64,000 bases of DNA from Actinobaculum suis (GTDB taxonomy: Bacteria; Actinomycetota; Actinomycetes; Actinomycetales; Actinomycetaceae), in contig NZ_FNAU01000003.1 of the NCBI RefSeq assembly GCF_900102025.1, forward strand, positions 1 through 64,000, read 5' to 3'. Below the pieces are notes generated by a model. It made no database searches, was not told the DNA's origin, and saw only the letters and a program-made list of their open reading frames with translations. This document shows, piece after piece, positions 7,464-15,546 of the stretch; position 1 is the first letter of the stretch, and the number at the start of each line of letters is the position of its first letter. A program made the position numbers and the translations under genes.

Positions 7464-8954
7464 ATGGCGAAAACTCCGCTTGCGAGCCAACTTTTGCGCC
7501 GCCGGTTACCGGCGGGCGTGACGGCAGCAAACACCCCGGATTCCATCGCCCAGCTACCGAGCCACCACGAGGGGCCGGAACTGCGCCGCTCCATGTCTAC
7601 CTTCCAGCTCATGATGATTGGCGTGGGCGGCACGGTGGGAACCGGCATTTTCTTCATACTTTCCGAAGCTGTGCCACAAGCCGGGCCGGCCGTGATTATT
7701 TCCTTCGTGCTCGCCGCTGTGGTAGCGGGCCTAACCGTCGTCTGCTATGCCGAACTAGCCGGGGCTATCCCCTCTTCCGGTTCTAGCTATTCTTTCACTT
7801 ACGCCACTATGGGAGAACTGGCCGCTTTCGCCGTCGGTGCCTGCCTAGTTTTGGAATACGGAGTTTCCGCCGCCGCGGTTTCCGTGGGGTGGAGCGAATA
7901 CCTCAACCTCCTGCTCGATAACGTTTTCGGCTGGCACTTCCCCGACGCCCTCTCCTACGCGCCCGACGCCGGCGGGATCGTGAACGTGCCCGCAATTCTC
8001 CTCGTGCTCATGTGCATGGTGCTGCTTTTGCGCGGCGCGTCCGAATCCGCCGCTGCCAACACTTTCATGGTGTTTATCAAACTCGGGGTGCTAGTAATTT
8101 TCGCGGCCATTGCGTTTACCGGTTTCAATGCGGATCATTTCGCGAACTTCGCCCCCTTCGGGTGGCGCGGTATCACCGCCGCTACCGGTTCCCTTTTCTT
8201 CTCATATATTGGGCTCGACGCCGTTGCCACCACCGGTTCGGAAGTGAAAGACCCGCGGCGTTCCTTGCCGCGTGCGCTCATCGGCGCCCTGGCCATCGTT
8301 ACGGCCATCTACCTGTTGGTGGCGATTTCCGCCGTCGGCGCTCAACCCACCGAAGAATTCGCTTCCCAACGGGCTTCGCTCGCCACCATTGTGCAAAACG
8401 TGGTCCAATCCACCTGGCCGGGAACTGTTTTGGCGATCGGCGCCGTGATCTCCATTTTCTCCGTCACCCTGATTTGCTTGTATGGGCAAACCCGAATCCT
8501 CTACTCGATGAGCTGTGACGGCCTGGTGCCACGCATTTTCTCAAAAGTTTCCCCACGCACACGCGTACCCGCCGCAAGCACGTGGATCGTTTGCCTGGCC
8601 GTGGCAGTACTGGCGGGCTTCTTGCCACTCGGAATTTTGGCGGAGCTTACTTCCGTGGGCACGCTTACCGCTTTCACTTTGGTTTCCATTGGGGTAATTA
8701 TTTTGCGCCGCACCGCGCCCGATATGCCGCGCACATTTAAGGTACCGGGATACCCGGTTACGCCGATACTTTCAGTGGTGGCCTGCCTGTACGTAATCTC
8801 CGGGCTCGATACCTTCACCCTGGTGGCCTTCGCCATTTGGATGGCGGTAGCCCTTACTTTCTACTTCACGTGGAGCCGCCGGCATTCCGAACTGGAAACC
8901 TTCACCAAGGAAAAGAAACAAGCGGATAGTATGCCCGTATCCGCAGGTAAATAA
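7464..8954 (+). CDS. APC superfamily amino-acid permease
   Basis: This 496-residue protein has about 12 membrane segments. The first helix carries the APC signature MMIGVGGTVGTGIFFILSEA, followed by the conserved YAELAGAIPSSGSSYSFTYA. These mark the amino acid/polyamine/organocation family, which imports amino acids by proton symport or exchange. The start at 7464 is preceded by AAAGGAG at 7447-7453; in-frame starts upstream lack one. A dimethylargininase gene follows after 69 bp on the same strand, so the cargo may be arginine or methylated arginine (inference). Confidence 0.85.
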   Translation: MAKTPLASQLLRRRLPAGVTAANTPDSIAQLPSHHEGPELRRSMSTFQLMMIGVGGTVGTGIFFILSEAVPQAGPAVIISFVLAAVVAGLTVVCYAELAGAIPSSGSSYSFTYATMGELAAFAVGACLVLEYGVSAAAVSVGWSEYLNLLLDNVFGWHFPDALSYAPDAGGIVNVPAILLVLMCMVLLLRGASESAAANTFMVFIKLGVLVIFAAIAFTGFNADHFANFAPFGWRGITAATGSLFFSYIGLDAVATTGSEVKDPRRSLPRALIGALAIVTAIYLLVAISAVGAQPTEEFASQRASLATIVQNVVQSTWPGTVLAIGAVISIFSVTLICLYGQTRILYSMSCDGLVPRIFSKVSPRTRVPAASTWIVCLAVAVLAGFLPLGILAELTSVGTLTAFTLVSIGVIILRRTAPDMPRTFKVPGYPVTPILSVVACLYVISGLDTFTLVAFAIWMAVALTFYFTWSRRHSELETFTKEKKQADSMPVSAGK

Positions 8955-9023
8955 ACGGGCGCCCGATGGTAGCCGCATACGAATACAACAGGAAAAATAC
9001 GAAGAAATATTTCAGGAGGAATA

Positions 9024-9797
9024 ATGTCTCGGATTGCTCTCATCCGTAAACCCAGCCCGCTTCTGGACGACGGGATCGTGGATAACATCGAAAAGGTTCC
9101 GGTAGACGTCGCCGCGGCCAACCAGCAGTGGGATGCCTACGTAAAAGTTCTGCAGGAAGCCGGTTGGCACACGGTGGAAGTAGAGCCGGCCGATGACTGC
9201 CCGGATTCCGTTTTCGTGGAAGATACCGTAGTCATGTATAAGAACGTGGCTGTAATCACCCGGCCGGGAGCCGATGCTCGTAAACCCGAAACTGCGGGCA
9301 CGAAGGCCGCGGTAAAAGCCCTGGGATGTTCGATCAACGAGATCCAGGCCCCCGGAACTTTGGATGGGGGCGACGTCCTCAAAATTGGCGACACGATCTA
9401 CGTGGGCCGCGGCGGGCGTACTAACGCGGCCGGGATCAACCAGTTGCGGAAAATCCTCAGCCCTCTGGGCGCGCGGGTGGTAGCCATCCCCGTTTCCAAG
9501 GTCTTGCACCTGAAGTCGGCGGTAACGGCACTACCTGATGGCACCATAATCGGCTACGAACCTTATGTGGATGATGTACGCAAGTTCCCTTCCTTCGTGC
9601 CCGTACCGGAAGCGGAAGGCGCGGCCGTACTCTGCCTCTCCGAAACGAAGCTCCTCATTTCCGCTTCAGCTCCGCAAACCGCCGAGCTCCTACGCGATTT
9701 CGGATACGAAGTGATCGAAACCCCACTCTCCGAGTTCGAAAAACTCGAAGGTTGCCCCACCTGCCTTTCGGTGCGAATCCGCTGCCTCGCTGAATAA
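9024..9797 (+). CDS. dimethylargininase (N(G),N(G)-dimethylarginine dimethylaminohydrolase)
   Basis: The enzyme hydrolyses asymmetric methylarginines to citrulline and a methylamine. Family hallmarks are present: DSVFVEDTVV, APGTLDGGDVLKIGDTIYVG, the catalytic His in HLKSAVTAL (residue 162) and the catalytic Cys in CPTCLSVR (residue 247). The length (257 aa) fits. An AGGAGG lies seven bases before the ATG. The unusual C-terminus (VRIRCLAE) extends a few residues beyond the typical LSLRF-type end. Arginine deiminase-like specificity cannot be wholly excluded, but the small size and Cys context favour dimethylargininase. Confidence 0.85.
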   Translation: MSRIALIRKPSPLLDDGIVDNIEKVPVDVAAANQQWDAYVKVLQEAGWHTVEVEPADDCPDSVFVEDTVVMYKNVAVITRPGADARKPETAGTKAAVKALGCSINEIQAPGTLDGGDVLKIGDTIYVGRGGRTNAAGINQLRKILSPLGARVVAIPVSKVLHLKSAVTALPDGTIIGYEPYVDDVRKFPSFVPVPEAEGAAVLCLSETKLLISASAPQTAELLRDFGYEVIETPLSEFEKLEGCPTCLSVRIRCLAE

Positions 9798-10132
9798 CTG
9801 CGGCCCGCACGCCGCGCAGCCGCTAGCTAGCTGTGCAACCGCAGCCCCGCTGAGCAGCCGCTTCCCAAAGAGCAACCGCCACCGCCAGCTCAGCAACCGG
9901 AGCTAACGAAACCGCAGGGCGCAGTAGCCGTGCCTGCGGTACGACGCCGCCCGGCGCGGCTAGTACTGCAGGCACGGTATCGCGCAGCCCGATTTTGCCC
10001 GATTTGCCCGGTTCCGCGCTGTTTGTTGCGCCGCGTTTCGCCCTGTTTGGCGCGGATCTGCGCGGTTTGTGGAACTTGTAGAAACCGCAGCAGGGGCTGC
10101 GTTAAAGAATGGACCACCTGGACGTCTTTGTC
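9798..10132. other. gene-free spacer with degenerate repeats
   Basis: From 9800 to about 9920 the sequence is a string of degenerate GCAACCGC / GCTGAGCAGCCGC-like units; from about 9980 to 10070 it has degenerate GCCCGATTTGCCCGG-like units. No credible gene is present. Confidence 0.55.
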
Positions 10133-10159
10133 CAACTTCTGCTTATAATGCAGAAGTTG
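10133..10159 (+). promoter_or_regulatory. perfect inverted repeat enclosing a TATAAT -10 box
   Basis: CAACTTCTGC (10133-10142) and GCAGAAGTTG (10150-10159) are perfect complements around TTATAAT. TATAAT (10144-10149) matches the -10 consensus, and the start codon with its GAAAGGGG ribosome-binding site follows at the distance expected for a transcription start near 10156. A -35 is weak (TGGACG at 10119 is one candidate). The element could be an operator that blocks the promoter. Confidence 0.6.
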
Positions 10160-10173
10160 TTGAAAGGGGTCAG

Positions 10174-11643
10174 ATGCGCCGGTTCATCTCTTCGCTCAGC
10201 TCCGTACTGCTGGGCCTATGTCTCGCCTTCGCTACCGTAGCGCCAGGCTTATCCACTACCACCGCGTACGCGGATACCGAATCCAGTACTACCGATACCA
10301 CTACTACCCGGGAAGAAACTCCCACCTCAGAAAATCTAGAAACCACGCCGGAAGATAGCGAGCCCGGAGCACACAGCCCGGCACCAGCTCTAACGCCGGC
10401 AAATAACCCTGCGCCTACACCTGGCGCACACCAGGGTGAAGCTGGCGCTACCGCGCCAAATGATGGTTCTCTAACCGGCCCGGGCGAACTGCCCGCAGCT
10501 AAGCCGGATGCCGGAAACGAAACGCCGGCCGTAGTGACAGGTCTACCAGCGGGCACCGAGGCCGATTCCGATTCGGATGCGGAACCCGCAGACGCCGCTG
10601 ACGTGCCGGATGCTACTCCGGGCCGCATGCCCGAAAAAATCGTGCAACTGGGTGATTCTTATTCGGCCGGAAATGGCACCGGCGTTTACAGCGACCAGTT
10701 CTGTATGCGTTCTCCGGAAAACTATGGCTCGATCGTAGCCCGCGAATTCGGTGCCGAATACACGAATGCGGCGTGCTCGGGTGCGGTGACCGCAGATATT
10801 ACTAAGCCGCGGCATTTGGGATGGACGGGCGGAGCTACCCGCACCTACTGGCTGCCGCGCACCTTCTTCCCCACGGTGGAAGACCAAGCTGCCGAATGGC
10901 AGCGCCGCGTCGAAGCTGAAAACATTTGTGGCGTTCCGCCCGCCCCGGATATGTACTACGAATACCGGAACGTGGCACCCGCCCCGGCCGGTTCGCTCTA
11001 CACCGCTTCCGTAGCCTGCCATTTGTGGGCGAAACCGCAAATCGAATCCGTTACCCCGGATACAGACACCGTGTTCCTTACCATTGGCGGTAACGATGCG
11101 AACTTCACCGGAATCGTGATCTCTTGTTTCATTGGCCGCGACGCCGGTACCTGCCAGCAGCGCCTTTCCGAAGCTTCCCGCAGCCTTCCCGAACTGCGCG
11201 AACGCATCGCCCAAGTACTCTCCGCTATCGATACGGCCTCGCAAGGTAACGCCCACGTCTACCTGCTCGGCTACCCGGTACTCATCAGCCTTGATTCTTA
11301 TGTACTTCCCGAAGGCCCCGCGGGGTGGTACGACGCCGGCCAGCAACTAGTGGAGATGCAAGAGGAAGCAAATGAACTCCAGGCCGGGGTGGTAGCAGAC
11401 GCCAATGCCGCTATCCGCACTAGTGGCACGCCCCAAGCCCAACGTGACCGTTTCACGTTTGTGGACGTCCACGAAGTTTTCGCGGGCCACGGTTTTGATC
11501 CGCGCATGGGCGCCAACCAGTCCCATGCCTGGGTTGTGCCCAGCTTTACCAGCTTCGACATTCTCAGCTTTGTGCATCCCAACCCCGAAGGCTGGCGAGC
11601 AGAAGCGAAAGTCCTAGCCGAAACCATTCGCCGCAACGCCTAA
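10174..11643 (+). CDS. secreted SGNH/GDSL-family lipase or esterase
   Basis: The 489-residue precursor begins with a signal peptide (MRRFISSLSSVLLGLCLAFA, cleavage probably after AYA). A Thr/Glu/Pro/Ala-rich linker of about 110 residues follows, then an SGNH hydrolase domain: LGDSYSAGNGTG near residue 160 (catalytic Ser), GGNDANF near 306 (Asn block) and HPNPEGW near 468 (catalytic His). Paired cysteines suit an exported protein. The ATG at 10174 has GAAAGGGG upstream and sits directly behind the TATAAT promoter; a longer frame from 10069 would bury the signal peptide. The substrate is probably a carboxylic or lipid ester (inference). The last codons and stop are repeated once downstream. Confidence 0.85.
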   Translation: MRRFISSLSSVLLGLCLAFATVAPGLSTTTAYADTESSTTDTTTTREETPTSENLETTPEDSEPGAHSPAPALTPANNPAPTPGAHQGEAGATAPNDGSLTGPGELPAAKPDAGNETPAVVTGLPAGTEADSDSDAEPADAADVPDATPGRMPEKIVQLGDSYSAGNGTGVYSDQFCMRSPENYGSIVAREFGAEYTNAACSGAVTADITKPRHLGWTGGATRTYWLPRTFFPTVEDQAAEWQRRVEAENICGVPPAPDMYYEYRNVAPAPAGSLYTASVACHLWAKPQIESVTPDTDTVFLTIGGNDANFTGIVISCFIGRDAGTCQQRLSEASRSLPELRERIAQVLSAIDTASQGNAHVYLLGYPVLISLDSYVLPEGPAGWYDAGQQLVEMQEEANELQAGVVADANAAIRTSGTPQAQRDRFTFVDVHEVFAGHGFDPRMGANQSHAWVVPSFTSFDILSFVHPNPEGWRAEAKVLAETIRRNA

Positions 11644-11664
11644 TAAATTCGCCGCAACGCCTAA
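11626..11664. repeat. in-frame duplication of the SGNH gene 3' end including its stop codon
   Basis: The 18-bp ATTCGCCGCAACGCCTAA, encoding IRRNA-stop, occurs at 11626-11643 and again at 11647-11664, with period 21. The second copy is untranslated. Confidence 0.9.
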
Positions 11665-11689
11665 GGAAGAGGCCTGGCTGAAAGCACCA

Positions 11690-11730
11690 AGCGGCCCGGA
11701 AGTACCCTGCGCGGGTACTTCCGGGCCGCT
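11690..11730. terminator. strong bidirectional terminator between the SGNH hydrolase and folD
   Basis: AGCGGCCCGGAAGTACCC (11690-11707) pairs perfectly with 11713-11730, an 18-bp stem with a 5-nt loop, between convergent genes. The T-run is short (GGTTTG). Confidence 0.8.
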
Positions 11731-11794
11731 GGTTTGTCACTAGCTTTGCCCAGCTTCCTGGCCTAGCGTGTTTTAGCTGACTGGCCTCGCATGT

Positions 11795-12691
11795 TTAGTT
11801 TGCGGCCGGGGCGTCGGCTAGGCGTTGTGCGCGTTCCACAATGTTCTTGAGGAGCATTACGCGCGTCATCGGACCAATACCGCCCGGATTGGGCGAAATC
11901 CAGCTGGCCACTTCCCGCACTTCCGGATCCACATCGCCAACGGTGCGGAACTTCCCGGTCTCCGGGTTTTGTACGCGGGTCACTCCTACGTCAATAACGA
12001 TCGCGCCCGGTTTCACCCAGTCCTTCTTCACCAAATGGGCCTGCCCCACCGAAGCAATCACCACATCGGCTTCCCGCACGATCTCCGGAGTATTCGGCGT
12101 GCCGGTATGGCACAAGGTTACCGTGGCATTAGTTTCCCGCCGGGTAAGTAGCAAACCGGCCGGCCGGCCCACGGTAATCCCGCGGCCCAATACCACCACG
12201 TGTTTACCATTCAGGCTCAGCCCGTAGCGGCGCAAGATCTCCAAAATCCCGGCCGGTGTACAAGGTAAAGAAGAATCAATCTCCTCGTTAACGCGCAATA
12301 CCAGCTTGCCCAAATTAGTTGGATGCAAACCGTCCGCATCCTTATCCGGATCGATCAGCTCGATCAGCTCATTGGCGGGCAGCCCTTCCGGTAGCGGGAG
12401 CTGCAAAATATATCCGGTACAAGCCGGATCATTATTGAAATCCAAGATTGCTTGGCGTACATCCGCAGCGCTAGCATCCGCCGGCAAGTGGGTACGCAAA
12501 GAATTGATCCCCACCTCAGCGCAATCGCGGTGCTTGCCACCCACATAAGCCACCGAACCGGGATCATCTCCCACCAGGATCGTGCCCAAACCAGGAACGA
12601 TACCGCGTTCCTTTAAGGCAGCTACTTGCTCGGCCAACTCCGCTTTAATCTTCGCGGCAGTTTCTCTTCCATCCAAAATCTGTGCGGTCAT
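11795..12691 (-). CDS. folD: bifunctional methylenetetrahydrofolate dehydrogenase/methenyltetrahydrofolate cyclohydrolase
   Basis: FolD interconverts 5,10-methylene-, methenyl- and 10-formyl-tetrahydrofolate in the cytosol. The catalytic Tyr-Lys region is seen as [14 protein letters not shown], followed by LQLPLPEGL and the NADP-binding [20 protein letters not shown], then PGAIVIDVG. The length (298 aa) is standard. AGAGGAC lies before the ATG. It lies downstream of glyA on the same strand, consistent with use of the methylene-THF made by GlyA, although a 373-bp repeat-rich gap separates them. Confidence 0.95.
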   Translation of the reverse strand: MTAQILDGRETAAKIKAELAEQVAALKERGIVPGLGTILVGDDPGSVAYVGGKHRDCAEVGINSLRTHLPADASAADVRQAILDFNNDPACTGYILQLPLPEGLPANELIELIDPDKDADGLHPTNLGKLVLRVNEEIDSSLPCTPAGILEILRRYGLSLNGKHVVVLGRGITVGRPAGLLLTRRETNATVTLCHTGTPNTPEIVREADVVIASVGQAHLVKKDWVKPGAIVIDVGVTRVQNPETGKFRTVGDVDPEVREVASWISPNPGGIGPMTRVMLLKNIVERAQRLADAPAAN

Positions 12692-12745
12692 AAGTCCTCT
12701 ATTCTCTCGCTCTTCGCTATTCTCTAGCGCTTCGCAATTCTCTAG

Positions 12746-12781
12746 CGCGACTGATTTCTCTCACGCGGCTGATTTCTCTCA
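12746..12781. repeat. 2 x 18-bp tandem repeat
   Basis: Two adjacent 18-bp units (CGCGACTGATTTCTCTCA and the same with one change) lie upstream of folD. Confidence 0.8.
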
Positions 12782-12840
12782 CGGGGCTCTGCGCTCTCCC
12801 CAGGCGCGATTCTCCAGCGCACCAAAACATTTCGCCAGCG

Positions 12841-12920
12841 CAGGCGCGCCAACATTTATTACCTTCGCAGGTGCCTTCCCCAGGCGCGCCAACATTTATT
12901 ACCTTCGCAGGTGCCTTCTT
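12841..12920. repeat. 2 x 40-bp near-perfect tandem duplication
   Basis: Two adjacent 40-bp units, both starting CAGGCGCGCCAACATTTATT, are identical over 38 bp. A partial third unit begins at 12921. The near-identity indicates recent duplication. Confidence 0.9.
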
Positions 12921-13064
12921 CAGGCGCACCGAACCCTGCCGGTGCTGCCGCGCCAAAAGCCCTGCCGGTACTACGCGGGCCCGCATATACACCGCCGCAT
13001 GCTCAAATATCAAATACTTGCTGCGGCACAGTGGTTGCGGGCCCGCGTAATAGCTACGCCTCTA

Positions 13065-14354
13065 CTACTGCTGGTCCGTTTCTAGGTATTCATAGAGCGG
13101 GAAATCGTGGGCCAGTTTGGTCACGCGGGCACGCAAGGACTCTACGTCCGCGCTTTCGCCAGCTACCAAGGCCTGGGCGATAATATCGGCCACCTCGCGG
13201 AATTCGGCTTCCTGGAAACCGCGGGTCGCGAGTGCCGGGGTGCCAATACGCAGCCCGGAGGTAACCCGCGGCGGGCGCGGATCGTAAGGTACCGAGTTCC
13301 GGTTCACCGTAATCCCAATATCGGAAAGCAGGTTTTCACCCTGTGCTCCATCAATGGCCGCATGGCGCAGATCCACCAGGACCAGGTGCACATCCGTACC
13401 TCCGGAGACCAAGCTAATGCCGGCATCCCGCACGTCTTGCGCGTTGAGCCGTTCCGCCAAAATCTGTGCACCTTGCAAAGTGCGTTGCTGGCGTTCCTTG
13501 AACTCTTCCGTGCCCGCAATTCCCAAAGCCACTGCCTTGGCCGCAATCACATGCATCAGCGGGCCGCCTTGCGTACCCGGGAATACGGACGAGTTGAGCT
13601 TGCGGCCATAAGGTTCGGCGTCACGCGCCAAAATCATGCCGCCGCGCGGGCCACCCAGAGTCTTGTGAATCGTCGTTGTTACTACATCGCACACCGGTAC
13701 CGGGTTGGGATGCAGCCCCGCGGCCACCAGACCAGCGAAATGCGCCATATCGCACCACAAGATCGCCCCTACCTCATCCGCGATCGAACGGAAAGCGGCG
13801 AAATCGAGCTGGCGCGGATAGGCCGACCATCCCGCAATAATCATCTTAGGCCGGGATTTCAGGGCTTCTTCCCGCACCCTATCCATATCCAAAACATAGG
13901 TTTCCGGATCCACATGGTAGGCCGCAATATTGTAGGTTTTCCCGGAGAAATTCACCTTCGAACCGTGGGTCAAATGCCCACCTTGATCCAGGGCCATCCC
14001 CAATACGGTATCCCCATGCTCCACAAGCGCCGAGTAGAGCGCCTGGTTGGCTTGCGCGCCCGAATGCGGCTGCACGTTTACCCAACCGGCGTCGAAAACT
14101 TTCTTCGCCCGGTCGATAGCGATATTCTCCGCCTTATCAACCCACTCGCAACCCCCGTAATAGCGCCGGCCCGGGTACCCTTCCGCATATTTATTGGTAA
14201 GGACGGAACCTTGCGCTTCCATTACGGCACGCGGCACATGGTTCTCAGACGCGATCATTTCCAGGCCATCCTGCTGGCGGCTGAGCTCACCAGAAAGGAT
14301 GCTGGCAATCTCCGGATCAACGTCCTGAATAGGCAGGTCAAGCTTGCGCGTCAT
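13065..14354 (-). CDS. glyA: serine hydroxymethyltransferase
   Basis: This PLP enzyme converts serine and tetrahydrofolate to glycine and 5,10-methylene-THF. The PLP-lysine motif is [13 protein letters not shown], with upstream [17 protein letters not shown] and [12 protein letters not shown] typical of SHMT. The length of 429 aa is standard. AAGGAAG precedes the ATG. The leader just upstream contains a hairpin around a -10-like sequence (14376-14392). FolD lies next downstream. Confidence 0.96.
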   Translation of the reverse strand: MTRKLDLPIQDVDPEIASILSGELSRQQDGLEMIASENHVPRAVMEAQGSVLTNKYAEGYPGRRYYGGCEWVDKAENIAIDRAKKVFDAGWVNVQPHSGAQANQALYSALVEHGDTVLGMALDQGGHLTHGSKVNFSGKTYNIAAYHVDPETYVLDMDRVREEALKSRPKMIIAGWSAYPRQLDFAAFRSIADEVGAILWCDMAHFAGLVAAGLHPNPVPVCDVVTTTIHKTLGGPRGGMILARDAEPYGRKLNSSVFPGTQGGPLMHVIAAKAVALGIAGTEEFKERQQRTLQGAQILAERLNAQDVRDAGISLVSGGTDVHLVLVDLRHAAIDGAQGENLLSDIGITVNRNSVPYDPRPPRVTSGLRIGTPALATRGFQEAEFREVADIIAQALVAGESADVESLRARVTKLAHDFPLYEYLETDQQ

Positions 14355-14690
14355 TCTTTCTTCCTTGTTAGTTGCTTCTCGTATAGCGAGAATAGATTTC
14401 AGTAGTTACCTGTTATTTCTTAACTCCAGGGGCGGAGATTGCATGGCCCGCCTCCGTTCTCGCCGTAACCAGGCGGTGCACGAACAACCATCACGTCGAT
14501 ACCCCACGTGCCACCACCTGCGCCACGTGGTCAGTTCGCTAGATCAGTTCACCTAAATCTTTAACACAGGTGCTGTTCTTATCCTGGTTTCCTGACAGGG
14601 TAGCTGTTTTTCCAAAGCTTCGCCGGCTCATCCCATATTTACGGCCCGGCTGGAAATCTTGCGGCTGGGGTGCTAGCGTCCACCGGTTGC
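14355..14690. other. glyA upstream region
   Basis: TTCTCG (14376-14381) and CGAGAA (14387-14392) form a 6-bp inverted repeat around TATAG, close to the glyA start; it may be a promoter operator or leader hairpin. The rest, including a GC-rich stretch around 14460-14540, matches no RNA element I recognise, and no SAM or THF riboswitch core was found by eye. Confidence 0.4.
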
Positions 14691-15110
14691 TCAGGCACCA
14701 TTTTCGACGACGACGAAAGCCACCGCCATATCACCATCATGGCTCAAAGAAACGTGGATCCGTATTTCACCGAGGCTTTCGTGCACAGCCTGGGCCGTCT
14801 CCCCCAACAACTGCAAAGCGGGCCGGCCCCAGCGGTCATTGGAAACCTCAATATCGGCCCATATGTTTTCCGGCGCCACCGGTGCGGTGCCGTGCAAGGC
14901 CGCCGACCACGCTTTCACAAAAGCTTCTTTAGCAGCCCACCGGGCGGCCAAAGCAGCGGCCTGCTCTGCCTTTCCGCGGCGCGCGGCCCGCCGTTCCACA
15001 TAGCGGTGTTCCCGCGCGGTAAACACGGCACCGAAATGCGAACCGGGCCGGGCTAACTGTTCCGCAAATTCGCTCACCGCTACCGTATCCACGCCGATTC
15101 CTAGAATCAT
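14691..15110 (-). CDS. acpS: holo-[acyl-carrier-protein] synthase (4'-phosphopantetheinyl transferase)
   Basis: AcpS transfers phosphopantetheine from CoA to the ACP serine. The small AcpS fold is clear: MILGIGVDTVAVSEF (Mg-binding Asp), FTAREHRYVE, and AARWAAKEAFVKAW (the WxxKE motif), ending in VSLSHDGDMAVAFVVVE. The length (139 aa) is near the usual 120-130. It lies downstream of the type I FAS gene on the same strand and very probably activates the internal ACP of that synthase, an arrangement known in other FAS-I actinobacteria. Confidence 0.95.
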   Translation of the reverse strand: MILGIGVDTVAVSEFAEQLARPGSHFGAVFTAREHRYVERRAARRGKAEQAAALAARWAAKEAFVKAWSAALHGTAPVAPENIWADIEVSNDRWGRPALQLLGETAQAVHESLGEIRIHVSLSHDGDMAVAFVVVENGA

Positions 15111-15546
15111 CCCGCCTCGTTTCCGCTAATTATTCCCGCATTAGGTATCGCTTGCCGCACCCGTGCCGCAGTTTGTGCGCCCACGCCAGGTGGCTTCGCA
15201 TCCTATTTTGCCGCAGGTTCCTCTCCGCGGAGAACTGCCGCAAAGGTTCCGCACCGCAAGCCCGCCACCGCGAGCCCGTCACCGCAGGTGCAAAAGCGGC
15301 GCGCGGGCCGATCCGTTTTCCTCCTGGCTGGGGCAACCGGCCGGGCAGATTTGGTTTCTACCGGGCTATTTCCCGCCGAGAGGGCCTGGATGGGCGCCGC
15401 GCGCCGCTAATATATCGCAGTTTTCGATCGCAGTTTTCGCTTCGCCGTTGGCTGAGTCACGGCCAGGCGTGATGGTTTCCGGGGGCCCGCTGGCGCGGGC
15501 CCCCGGCCGTCACGCTTGGCGCGGTGTTCTCGCACCGCCGCCAGGC
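15111..15546. other. spacer between fas and acpS
   Basis: A GC-rich gap of 436 bp contains the palindrome TCTCCGCGGAGA (15222-15233), degenerate GCACCGCAAGCCC-like units at about 15235-15300 and the hairpin at 15479-15506. No gene is evident. Confidence 0.5.
15479..15506. terminator. GC-rich hairpin downstream of fas
   Basis: CCGGGGGCCCGC (15479-15490) and GCGGGCCCCCGG (15495-15506) form a 12-bp stem with a 4-nt loop. Flanking GCCAGGCGTGA and TCACGCTTGGC extend the pairing with mismatches. No T-run follows on the minus strand, so termination is inferred from position. Confidence 0.55.

Larger units (their letters stand above)
12692..13064. other. repeat-filled gap between glyA and folD
   Basis: The gap contains 18-bp units (12746-12763, 12764-12781), a 40-bp tandem duplication (12841-12920) and a 14-bp inverted repeat, TACGCGGGCCCGCA at 12972-12985 with its complement at 13036-13049. 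That long-loop hairpin could act as glyA's terminator. No gene is seen. Confidence 0.65.

Noticed and set aside
10069-10173. Longer start for the SGNH hydrolase
   Set aside because: It would precede the TATAAT promoter and hide the signal peptide.
14440-14560. Possible riboswitch or tRNA upstream of glyA
   Set aside because: No SAM, THF or glycine riboswitch core and no T-loop GGTTCGA-type sequence was found by eye. A covariance search would be decisive.
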